From assembly GCA_028688275.1 (NCBI GenBank), contig JAQTYN010000027.1, positions 1 through 42,488 on the forward strand: 42,488 nt of DNA, read 5' to 3'. The notes under the pieces are model-generated. The model was given only the letters and a program-made list of their open reading frames with translations. It was not told the DNA's origin and ran no database searches. The translations under genes were made by a program, and so were the position numbers. This stretch comes from Gallionella sp. GTDB taxonomy: Bacteria > Pseudomonadota > Gammaproteobacteria > Burkholderiales > Gallionellaceae. This document shows positions 1 to 6,953 of the stretch, piece by piece. Position 1 is the stretch's first letter; each line of letters opens with the position of its first letter.

Positions 1-96
1 GGATGAATTGATGAAATTTATGGCTCTCAAAAATAGCGTCCACCTCAATTCTTCCTGATTATTAAGCGGTGAAAATGGACTTCGGAAAATTAAACT

Positions 97-308
97 TTAG
101 GAGAAATTTGAATTGAGAATTGCTGGGCGCGGGTAGACTAATTTCTGCAAGTCAGAATACGTCATATCTAACAAATGCTTAGACATTGCTCGCACATCTT
201 GCCGAAAAAAATTTTCTAAACTCACTATTCTATTGATATGAAATATATATTTTTCAAGAAGGAAGCTACCCCGCCTCTTTTACCTTTACCTATTACATCA
301 GCATACAT
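97..308 (-). other. Two short overlapping reading-frame remnants
   Basis: No intact gene is visible in the first 451 bases. On the minus strand an ATG frame of 27 codons (308 to 225) ends in TAG, and a GTG frame of 42 codons (225 to 97) starts inside that stop codon. The second frame has protein-like composition (residues 1-10 read VSLENFFRQD, with a later LLDMTYSDLQKLV stretch that would form an amphipathic helix). They could be one gene broken by a frameshift, two tiny coupled genes, or chance. Neither is recognised and there is no good ribosome binding site, so this is a weak call. Confidence 0.2.
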
Positions 309-343
309 GGAACATGAGTAGCGCACAGGATAGGAATACCTCG

Positions 344-397
344 CTGCGGAACCTGCGTTAACGCGGGTCAGATTAAGTCTTGGTAGGGTAGCCGCAG
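344..397. other. Nested hairpin, possible structured RNA
   Basis: An outer stem CTGCGG (344-349) pairs with CCGCAG (392-397) and encloses an inner six-pair hairpin (CCTGCG 352-357, TTAA loop, CGCGGG 362-367, one G-U pair) plus about 24 unpaired bases. The stem order suggests a folded RNA or a mobile-element end. It lies downstream of ybeD (transcribed leftward into it) and upstream of the weak minus-strand frames at 97-308. It does not match the TPP riboswitch consensus closely enough to name it. Confidence 0.35.
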
Positions 398-451
398 GAT
401 TGTATGTTATTCGTCAAAAAGCACAAGCCTGTTGAAATCTGTTTCTCTTGC

Positions 452-739
452 TTACATCACCATCGTCACCATCTCATGGTCACACAAGCTTTGGTAAATC
501 GCGTCTAGCTGTTGGCGCGAGGTTGCGCTGACGGTGCAGGTTAGGCTGATGTATTTAGCAGTTTTACTGGCGCGCATGTCGATTTTGGCGGCGGTGAAGC
601 TGGGGTCGTGTTGGGTAATGGTTTCCATCACGGCTTTAGCAAAACCTGCGTGTTGTTTGCCAAAGACTTTCAGCGGGAATTCGCAGGGGTATTCGATCAG
701 GCTGTCGGTGATTTCTTTGACGGTTGGGGTGGTATTCAT
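452..739 (-). CDS. ybeD: YbeD/DUF493 family protein
   Basis: A 95-residue protein of the YbeD (UPF0250, DUF493) family, a small ferredoxin-like-fold protein without a demonstrated enzymatic activity. The family-typical stretches are the N-terminal EYPCEFPLKVFG, the central SKTAKYISLT and the C-terminal LDAIYQSLCDHEMVTMVM. Its ATG overlaps the last bases of the aminotransferase gene by four bases, so translation is probably coupled. In many gammaproteobacteria the order is dacA-(dat)-ybeD-lipB-lipA; here lipB does not follow, and the next 450 bases hold no intact gene. Family assignment is confident, function unknown. Confidence 0.9.
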   Translation of the reverse strand: MNTTPTVKEITDSLIEYPCEFPLKVFGKQHAGFAKAVMETITQHDPSFTAAKIDMRASKTAKYISLTCTVSATSRQQLDAIYQSLCDHEMVTMVM

Positions 740-1590
740 GCGCGCATCACTTCTCGTTTAAAGGTTTGGTAAAGGGAATACAGTTGGGTAAACATCGCGG
801 CGGGTTTGCCTGTGCCGACGGGTTGCCCATCTAAGGTGGTAATCGGCAACACTTCTCGCGTGGAGGAGGTCATCAATAATTCATCGGCGTGGCGCACTTC
901 GTCCAGCGTGATTCGGCGGACTTCATGCGGGATGCCATGTGTCGCGACGAGTTCTAAAATCACGTCGTAGGTGATGCCAGGGAGCATCAAATTATCTTTG
1001 GGCGGGGCGTACAGCGTGCCGTTTTTGACCATGAAAATATTGCTTGCCGCGCCTTCGGTGATAAAGCCGCCCTCGCGCACCAGCAAGGTTTCGGCGCAAC
1101 CCGCTTCGACAGAGGCTTGGCGCAGCAGCACATTCGGCAGCAGCGAAATGGCTTTTAAATCGCAGCGCAACCAGCGGTTATCTTCGGCGGTCACACACGA
1201 CACGCCCGTTTCCAGCAAATGCGAGGGCGGATGAATCAAGGCGTTGCTCATCATAAACACCGTGGGCGGCACGGGCGGATTGGGAAAGGCGTGGTCGCGC
1301 TTGGCAACGCCACGGGTGATGTGCAGATACAAATACTGGTCGTCGGGTTCATTGGCGGCGATGAGTTGCGCGATCAACGCCGTCCATTCCGCTTCGCTAT
1401 GCGGATTCGGTACGCGAATGCCGTCCAAACTGTGTTGCAAACGTTTTAAATGTTCGGGCAAGCGAAAGGCTTTGCGCGAATACACGGGGATGACTTCATA
1501 CACCCCGTCGCCAAAAATAAAACCGCGATCCAATACCGAAATTTTCGCGTCTGCTATGGGCATAAATTGCCCGTTGAGATAAATCGTCAT
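736..1590 (-). CDS. dat: D-amino-acid aminotransferase (D-alanine transaminase), PLP class IV
   Basis: This 284-residue cytosolic enzyme belongs to the class IV PLP aminotransferases and would interconvert D-alanine and 2-oxoglutarate with pyruvate and D-glutamate, supplying D-amino acids for peptidoglycan. The N-terminal DRGFIFGDGVYEVIPVY segment, the probable PLP-binding lysine in DLKAISLLPN (K146) and the glutamate of ITEGAASNIF (E179) match the D-amino-acid transaminase pattern rather than the branched-chain enzyme (EEVFGTGTA-type) pattern. Length is normal. It lies 12 bases downstream of dacA and overlaps ybeD by four bases, forming the well-known dacA-dat-ybeD cell-wall cluster. Exact substrate preference within class IV is inferred. 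Confidence 0.88.
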   Translation of the reverse strand: MTIYLNGQFMPIADAKISVLDRGFIFGDGVYEVIPVYSRKAFRLPEHLKRLQHSLDGIRVPNPHSEAEWTALIAQLIAANEPDDQYLYLHITRGVAKRDHAFPNPPVPPTVFMMSNALIHPPSHLLETGVSCVTAEDNRWLRCDLKAISLLPNVLLRQASVEAGCAETLLVREGGFITEGAASNIFMVKNGTLYAPPKDNLMLPGITYDVILELVATHGIPHEVRRITLDEVRHADELLMTSSTREVLPITTLDGQPVGTGKPAAMFTQLYSLYQTFKREVMRA

Positions 1591-1602
1591 GCTATTTGCC
1601 CT

Positions 1603-2754
1603 TTAGTCGCGAAGTTCGCGTATCAACAAGTGGATACTGTCCCAGCCGCGAGCAAACACATTCGCCACGGCTGAACTGCTCAAAGCGGTCAGTGGGAATT
1701 CGGCGTAAGGCTTACCTGACAAAAACAGCTTGAGTGTGCCTAAAGGTTGGCCTGCACTAATCGGAGCCAGCAAAGGTTGTAGTGTTTCGATTTTAGCCGT
1801 CAGTAAAGCTTGTTGTCCTTTGGGGAAAGTCAGATACATGTCTTTAGTAAAACCAACATCTACTTCGCTTTCCGTGCCTTTCCACACCCGCACTTTGGCA
1901 ATCGCCTGATCTTTGCGATAAACCCGCGCAATATCAAAGTTCTGGAAACCGTAATTCAGCAACTTTTGGCTTTCGTTGGCGCGCACAATGTCCGATTCTG
2001 CCCCTAAGATCACCGAAATCAAACGACGTTTCTCACGCTTTGCCGAACCGATTAAGCAAAATCCTGCGGTTTCCGTTTGCCCCGTTTTGAGTCCATCGGC
2101 ATAAGGGTCTATCCAGAGCAATTTGTTGCGATTGGCTTGTGTGACTTGGTTAAAGGTGAATTCACGTTCACTAAACATCGGGTAATACTGCGGATAATCA
2201 CGAATAATCGCGGCAGCCAACCTGACTAAATCCGTCGCCGTACTGTAATGTTGCGGATCCGCCAAGGCGGCTGGGCTGGTAAAGTGCGTGTTCTTCATAC
2301 CCAGCCTCGCCGCTTCCTTGTTCATCATATCGACAAAGCCCAGCTCGCTGCCCGCGATATGAACCGCGAGAGTAATCGCGGCATCACTGGCGGATTGCAC
2401 AATCAGCCCACGCAGCAAATCTTGCACGGACACCGTTTGTCCCGTACGCAGCAACATGCGCGACTCACCCATCGCGAGTTTACTGGTGGCGCGATCAGGC
2501 ACGGCAAGCTCCTGCGTCAGTGTCACCGTATTGTGTTTGATCGCATCAAACGCCAAGTACGCGGTCATTAACTTACTCAGGGAGGCGGGATCAATATGCG
2601 CATCGGCATTGCGCGCCAGCAAGACTTGGCCGCTGTTGTAGTCGTACAACAAATAGGATTTCGCCGTGAGCTCAGGTGTACTCAACGCGAACGGCAACAC
2701 CGCCCAACTCGGCACAGACCATAACAGACTGAAGATTAGAGCTAAAAATTTCAT
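1603..2754 (-). CDS. dacA: D-alanyl-D-alanine carboxypeptidase (PBP5/6 family)
   Basis: A periplasmic serine DD-carboxypeptidase that trims the terminal D-alanine of peptidoglycan stem peptides. The ATG at 2754 gives a compact signal peptide (MKFLALIFSLLWSVPSWA); a TTG-free alternative ATG at 2829 adds 25 residues, has the better Shine-Dalgarno (AGAGGA) and cannot be excluded. With the short start the active-site SxxK is S58-L-S-K61 and the KTG triad is residues 223-225. The second motif, normally SxN (SGN in E. coli PBP5), reads S121-A-S123, so the conserved Asn is Ser. The C-terminal domain ends in an amphipathic helix (ANVFARGWDSIHLLI), the usual membrane anchor of this family. It is first in the dacA-dat-ybeD operon. 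Confidence 0.93.
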   Translation of the reverse strand: MKFLALIFSLLWSVPSWAVLPFALSTPELTAKSYLLYDYNSGQVLLARNADAHIDPASLSKLMTAYLAFDAIKHNTVTLTQELAVPDRATSKLAMGESRMLLRTGQTVSVQDLLRGLIVQSASDAAITLAVHIAGSELGFVDMMNKEAARLGMKNTHFTSPAALADPQHYSTATDLVRLAAAIIRDYPQYYPMFSEREFTFNQVTQANRNKLLWIDPYADGLKTGQTETAGFCLIGSAKREKRRLISVILGAESDIVRANESQKLLNYGFQNFDIARVYRKDQAIAKVRVWKGTESEVDVGFTKDMYLTFPKGQQALLTAKIETLQPLLAPISAGQPLGTLKLFLSGKPYAEFPLTALSSSAVANVFARGWDSIHLLIRELRD

Positions 2755-2960
2755 CGCAATGTACTCAAAAGGGAGCGCGATTATAGGCACTTTTTGCGTA
2801 AATTTCGTGATTGATGTGTGTAATAGCATCGTTGAATGTCCTCTTCAACCTCCACAACCATAATGGCATTGATGCACTTTAGTGTTATGCCAAAGGTACA
2901 CTCTTGAAAATTTACGAAACTGCGCCATATGGAAAATCTGTCTGAGTATGGCCGATTTGC

Positions 2961-2992
2961 TATACTGACCTTCGTTTTATAATTTTTTAGGA
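2961..2992 (+). promoter_or_regulatory. Probable promoter and RBS of the Tim44-like gene
   Basis: TATACT at 2961-2966 is a good -10 candidate 33 bases before the ATG; no strong -35 is seen at the right distance. A TATAAT at 2978-2983 is a closer match to consensus but is too near the start codon to leave room for the leader. AGGA at 2989-2992 is the ribosome binding site, six bases before ATG 2999. Confidence 0.35.
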
Positions 2993-2998
2993 TTAACC

Positions 2999-3874
2999 AT
3001 GCGCCGTTTTTTGATGTTTTTGATGATTACTTTCACCAGTTTAAGTTTGCTCGCCACCACGGCAGAAGCCAAACGCTTCGGGGGTGGAGGCAGTATCGGT
3101 AAACAACGCACTATGACCCCACAAACCCCACCCAAAGCTCCCGCAGCAACCCCAGCACCGACTGCGCCTGGCGCAGCTGCTCCCGCAGCAGGTAATAAAT
3201 GGTTAGGTCCTTTAGCTGGTTTGGCAATTGGCGCAGGCTTGGGCGCGATGTTTGCAGGCGGTGGCATGGGTGGCGCAATGGGCGGCATTCTGATGGCATT
3301 GTTGGCTGCGGGCGTGGTGATGTTCTTGTTGGCTAAATTCCGCAAACCCAACACGCACACTGCACCGATGCAATATGCGGGCGCAGGCGCACCTTATAGT
3401 CCTCCTGCTGCTGCGGCATCCCATTTTCCCAGCAGTCCAGCCAGTGCAGCCGCTGCGAGTAGTCAACCTAATCCAACCGCAGCGAGCAGCCATATTCCCG
3501 CTGACTTTCCTGTGGACGCTTTCTTGCGCAGTGCAAAAATGTCGTTTATTCGTTTGCAAGCCGCAAATGATCGCAAAGATTTGAATGACATCCGCGAATA
3601 CACCACACCTGAAATGTATGCAGAAATTTCTATGCAGCTGCAAGAACGTGACAACACCCCACAAAAAACGGATGTGGTCTCCATTTATGGCGAGTTGTTA
3701 GAAGTCGAGCAAGGTCACGATTTGTCGATTGCCAGCGTGCGTTTCACAGGGCAAGTGACGGAAAACAACGGTACACCTGAAGCGGTGGACGAAATCTGGC
3801 ACGTACAGAAAAATATGCACGACAGCAAAGCGGTCTGGCTGTTGTCAGGCATACAACAAACCACCGTGCACTAA
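2999..3874 (+). CDS. Tim44-like domain membrane protein
   Basis: A 291-residue protein with an N-terminal signal sequence ending in AEA (residues 1-24), a low-complexity Pro/Ala linker, a glycine-rich hydrophobic stretch (about residues 66-110, ending in VVMFLLAKFRK), a second Ala/Pro/Ser-rich linker, and a C-terminal Tim44/MRPL45-like domain (about 170-291, with FLRSAKMSFIRLQAANDRKDLNDI and a typical final IQQTT). Bacterial members of this family are cell-envelope proteins of unclear role. It is followed after four bases by ubiJ, so it is probably co-transcribed with the ubiquinone genes in place of the more usual ubiE. The function is unknown; the domain call is from sequence pattern alone. 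Confidence 0.8.
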   Translation: MRRFLMFLMITFTSLSLLATTAEAKRFGGGGSIGKQRTMTPQTPPKAPAATPAPTAPGAAAPAAGNKWLGPLAGLAIGAGLGAMFAGGGMGGAMGGILMALLAAGVVMFLLAKFRKPNTHTAPMQYAGAGAPYSPPAAAASHFPSSPASAAAASSQPNPTAASSHIPADFPVDAFLRSAKMSFIRLQAANDRKDLNDIREYTTPEMYAEISMQLQERDNTPQKTDVVSIYGELLEVEQGHDLSIASVRFTGQVTENNGTPEAVDEIWHVQKNMHDSKAVWLLSGIQQTTVH

Positions 3875-3878
3875 TGCC

Positions 3879-4445
3879 ATGATATTCGCCCAACCAACTG
3901 CCGCTGCATTGAATCATCTGCTCGCGCAGAACAGTTGGGCGATGCCCCGCTTGGCGCGTTATGCAGGTAAAACGGTGCGATTCCAAGTCGCACCGTTTAT
4001 TTTTGCCTATACGATACTGGCGGACGGATCGGTGTTGAGTACCGCATCGGACACCAGCGCAGATGCGACCTGCGTGATTCCACCCGCCCTGTTGCCCCGT
4101 TTGTTGGCACAAGATCCCCTTGCCTATACGGATATTCGCAGCGAAGGCAATGGCGCATTGCTGAGTGAAATTTTCAGCTTGTCACGCCAATTACGTTGGG
4201 ATGCAGCAGAAGACTTAAGCCATCTGACGGGTGATATTCTGGCTGAGCGCATTGTGCAAAACGTTAAACATAAGCAAGGCACGCTGCAACAAGCTGCGCG
4301 TAATCTGGCAGAAGCCGCCGCCGAATACTGGACAGAAGAACAACCCTTGATTGTGAAGCCCGCGCAACTCGCCCAATTTGTAGAACAAGTTGATACCCTG
4401 CGCGACGATGTTGCATGCTTAGCACAACGTATTAACCGCCTGTAA
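3879..4445 (+). CDS. ubiJ: Ubiquinone biosynthesis accessory factor UbiJ (SCP2 domain)
   Basis: A 188-residue UbiJ-family protein (formerly YigP): an N-terminal SCP2-like lipid-binding domain (AGKTVRFQVAPFIFAYTI, then the IRSEGNGALLSEIFSLSRQL region) and a C-terminal helical region (about 115-188) expected to be coiled coil. UbiJ binds the polyprenyl tail of ubiquinone intermediates and scaffolds the soluble Ubi complex with UbiK. Length is close to the E. coli protein (201). It starts four bases after the Tim44-like gene and is followed by ubiB, the conserved ubiJ-ubiB order; the two are separated here by about 325 bases carrying a palindromic repeat. Confidence 0.9.
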   Translation: MIFAQPTAAALNHLLAQNSWAMPRLARYAGKTVRFQVAPFIFAYTILADGSVLSTASDTSADATCVIPPALLPRLLAQDPLAYTDIRSEGNGALLSEIFSLSRQLRWDAAEDLSHLTGDILAERIVQNVKHKQGTLQQAARNLAEAAAEYWTEEQPLIVKPAQLAQFVEQVDTLRDDVACLAQRINRL

Positions 4446-4470
4446 CGTGAAGCTCGCGTAGCGATTCGTT

Positions 4471-4510
4471 CGCCTCCTCGCCCGCTTGCGGGAGAGGATA
4501 AAGGAGAGGG
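4471..4510. repeat. Palindromic repeat, family A (CTCCC-GGGAG type)
   Basis: An imperfect palindrome centred on CGCCCGCTTGCGGGAGAGG, followed by a GGAGAGGG copy. It is the same unit as those at 7597-7636, 23660-23698 and 30724-30764. It lies in the 325-base gap between ubiJ and ubiB. The rest of that gap (4511-4771) is AT-rich towards the right and presumably carries the ubiB promoter; no clear promoter boxes are seen. Confidence 0.75.
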
Positions 4511-4771
4511 AAACGGGCTATATAAATTTCATTTTTCAGGGGTGGCAAACAGCCATGCCCGTTAGGTCAGGATTCCAGCCTTATAAGCGGTTAGTTTTTA
4601 GTTGTCAGGATGGATAAACACTGCACATTCACAATTTTTTCAATATATTCATCTGGGTATGCTTGTGTTTTTATTTGGCTAACTAACGAATAACAGCTAG
4701 CTACTAACGATTTAATACTCGATTATTTGTACGCAACACCTTACTTACTTACCCACCGACATCTCGCCTTT

Positions 4772-6289
4772 ATGCGCATTTTCCGCCTGATCAAAATTAT
4801 TTATGTCTCACTCCGTTTTGGATTGGATGAATTTTTCCTGACGCAGAAAAGCACCATTGGGCTACATAAGCTATTCAATTGTTTATTATTTTTTCGCAAT
4901 ATTGAACAACCCCGTGCCGTGCGCTTACGCTTGGCATTGGAAGATCTAGGGCCGATCTTCGTTAAATTTGGGCAAATGCTATCGACCCGCCGTGATTTGA
5001 TGCCACTGGATATTGCAGATGAACTCGCTAAGCTACAAGATCAAGTCCCCCCCTTCCCTTCAGAACAAGCCATTGCCGTGTTGGAAGCCAGCTATGGCAA
5101 GCCACTGAGCCAAGTATTCCAAAGTTTTGAAACCTTGCCTGTTGCCAGCGCGTCCGTGGCACAAGTCCATTTTGCCGTATTGCCCGATGGACGGGCGGCA
5201 GCGGTCAAAATTTTGCGTCCTGGCATCGCGAAAACCATCGCCCACGATATGGCGTTGCTAAAAGTCGCCGCAGAATTGCTGGAAAAACTGTGGGCAGATG
5301 GTCGCCGCCTCAAACCGCTGCAAGTCATATTGGAATTTGAAAAACATCTATCAGACGAGCTGGATTTGACCCGCGAAGCCGCCAACGGCAGTCAGCTTAA
5401 ACATAACTTTGCCGCGTCAAATTTATTGTGCATACCCGAAATGTACTGGGATTTCTGCACGGCTGATGTGTTGGTGATGGAGCGAATGTATGGCACGCCC
5501 GTCAATCAAGTCGATACGTTGCGCGCGGCGGGGATCAATATCCCCAAACTGGCGGCGGATGGGGTGGAAATTTTTTATACCCAAGTGTTTCGCGACGGTT
5601 TTTTCCACGCCGATATGCACCCTGGCAATGTCCAAGTAACGGCGGATGGTCGCTATATCGCGCTGGATTTTGGCATCATGGGCACGTTGACGGATAACGA
5701 CAAACATTACCTCGCGCAAAATTTTATCGCCTTTTTCAGACGCGATTACAAGCGCGTGGCGGAAGTGCATATCGAATCAGGCTGGGCACCCGCCCACACC
5801 CGCGTAGATGAGCTAGAAGCGGCGATTCGTGCAGTTTGTGAACCCATTTTTGACAAGCCTTTGCGCGAAGTGTCATTTGGACGGGTGTTGCTGCGCCTAT
5901 TCCAAACCTCACGCCGCTTCGGGATTGAAATCCAACCGCAATTAGTATTGCTCCAAAAAACCTTGCTGAATATCGAAGGCTTGGGATTACAGCTGGATCC
6001 TGAACTGGACTTATGGAAAACGGCTAAACCGTGGCTGGAACGGTGGATGAGCGAACAAGTCGGCTGGCGTGGCTTATTCAACGCCCTGCGCAGCGAAGCC
6101 CCGCACTATGCCACGTTGTTGCCACAAATTCCGCGCCTACTGCATCAACGTTTGCACGAAGATCAATACGGACGTATCGAACATGTCGTTCAGCAACTGC
6201 TCGTGCAGCAAAAACGCCGCAATACTTGGCTAATCATCATTGCCGTACTCCTGATCGCACACTTTGCGTGGCGAAACTGGGGAGGATAA
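4772..6289 (+). CDS. ubiB: Ubiquinone biosynthesis protein UbiB (ABC1/ADCK-type atypical kinase)
   Basis: A 505-residue UbiB-family protein, an atypical kinase-like ATPase needed for ubiquinone biosynthesis, probably by extracting lipid intermediates from the membrane. The ATG at 4772 gives the family N-terminus ([20 protein letters not shown]); a TTG at 4727 would add 15 residues without family support. Visible motifs are the KxGQ region ([16 protein letters not shown]), the Ala-rich nucleotide loop (ASVAQVHFA), [10 protein letters not shown] with the catalytic Asp, and the DFG-like LDFGIMG. A C-terminal membrane helix ([15 protein letters not shown]) anchors it in the inner membrane. Convergent with ruvA. 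Confidence 0.95.
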   Translation: MRIFRLIKIIYVSLRFGLDEFFLTQKSTIGLHKLFNCLLFFRNIEQPRAVRLRLALEDLGPIFVKFGQMLSTRRDLMPLDIADELAKLQDQVPPFPSEQAIAVLEASYGKPLSQVFQSFETLPVASASVAQVHFAVLPDGRAAAVKILRPGIAKTIAHDMALLKVAAELLEKLWADGRRLKPLQVILEFEKHLSDELDLTREAANGSQLKHNFAASNLLCIPEMYWDFCTADVLVMERMYGTPVNQVDTLRAAGINIPKLAADGVEIFYTQVFRDGFFHADMHPGNVQVTADGRYIALDFGIMGTLTDNDKHYLAQNFIAFFRRDYKRVAEVHIESGWAPAHTRVDELEAAIRAVCEPIFDKPLREVSFGRVLLRLFQTSRRFGIEIQPQLVLLQKTLLNIEGLGLQLDPELDLWKTAKPWLERWMSEQVGWRGLFNALRSEAPHYATLLPQIPRLLHQRLHEDQYGRIEHVVQQLLVQQKRRNTWLIIIAVLLIAHFAWRNWGG

Positions 6290-6293
6290 TTAT

Positions 6294-6338
6294 GGGAAAG
6301 GGGGAAGAGGGAAGAGTAAAACCCCTTCTCCCTATCCC
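6294..6338. repeat. Purine/pyrimidine inverted repeat between ubiB and ruvA
   Basis: GGGAAAGGGGGAAGAGG (from 6294) is nearly complementary to CCCCTTCTCCCTATCCC (6322-6338) with a short A-rich loop. It begins just after the ubiB stop codon and runs into the last codons and stop codon of ruvA (minus strand). It may act as a bidirectional transcription terminator for the two convergent genes. Its G/A-rich arm resembles the C/T-rich segment inside the oxidoreductase gene at about 23070-23100. Confidence 0.55.
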
Positions 6339-6913
6339 ACCTTCGATAATAATTTCAATGCTTGGCGTATGCCATCCGACACGCCGATGTCTTTTGCCAG
6401 TTGTTTCGCCGCCCAGTTGGCATCTTTTTCGTTATAGCCCAAGGCTTGTAGGGCGGCGATGATGTCGTGGTTGGCGGCGGAAGCGGGCGCGCCGCTAACC
6501 ACTGCACCCGCTGCAATAAACTTCCCTTCTAGCTCTAACAACAGCCGTTCGGCCGTTTTTTTGCCGACACCAGGGATGCGGGTCAATAGGCCGACTTCTT
6601 TGTTGGCAACCGCATTCGCCAAGTCTTGCAAACTCAAACCCGACAACACCGACAATGCCATTTTTGCGCCCACACCGCTGATTTTCAACAATTGGCGAAA
6701 GGCGACGCGCTCGTCTAAAGTCAAAAATCCATACAGCAAATGCGCGTCTTCCCGCACGATCAGTTGAGTGTGCAGCACGACTTTTTCATGCAGCGCGGGC
6801 AGGTTGTAAAACGTACTCATCGGCACGTCTAATTCATAGCCCACGCCTTGCACGTCCAGCAAAATTTGCGGGGGAGCTTTTTCCAGCAAGATGCCTGTCA
6901 GCCGCCCGATCAT
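6332..6913 (-). CDS. ruvA: Holliday junction branch migration protein RuvA
   Basis: A 193-residue RuvA, the tetrameric protein that binds four-way DNA junctions and loads the RuvB motor. The ATG at 6913 gives the canonical MIGRLTG start and has AAAGG eight bases upstream; longer frames running into valS are not used. The N-terminal OB fold (1-64), two helix-hairpin-helix motifs ([13 protein letters not shown] and [13 protein letters not shown]) and the C-terminal RuvB-interacting domain (about 145-193, with [12 protein letters not shown]) are all present. It lies 40 bases downstream of valS and away from ruvB and ruvC, an uncommon location. The last codons and the stop lie in an inverted repeat. 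Confidence 0.95.
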   Translation of the reverse strand: MIGRLTGILLEKAPPQILLDVQGVGYELDVPMSTFYNLPALHEKVVLHTQLIVREDAHLLYGFLTLDERVAFRQLLKISGVGAKMALSVLSGLSLQDLANAVANKEVGLLTRIPGVGKKTAERLLLELEGKFIAAGAVVSGAPASAANHDIIAALQALGYNEKDANWAAKQLAKDIGVSDGIRQALKLLSKVG

Positions 6914-6953
6914 TTGCAGCCTTTCAACGTGGACTTGGTGGATACACCCGTCA

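Noticed and set aside
341..400. TPP (THI-box) riboswitch
   Set aside because: The AACCTG and GTCAGATTAA pieces recall it, but the order and the GGGTAATGCC-type core are wrong and no thiamine gene follows.
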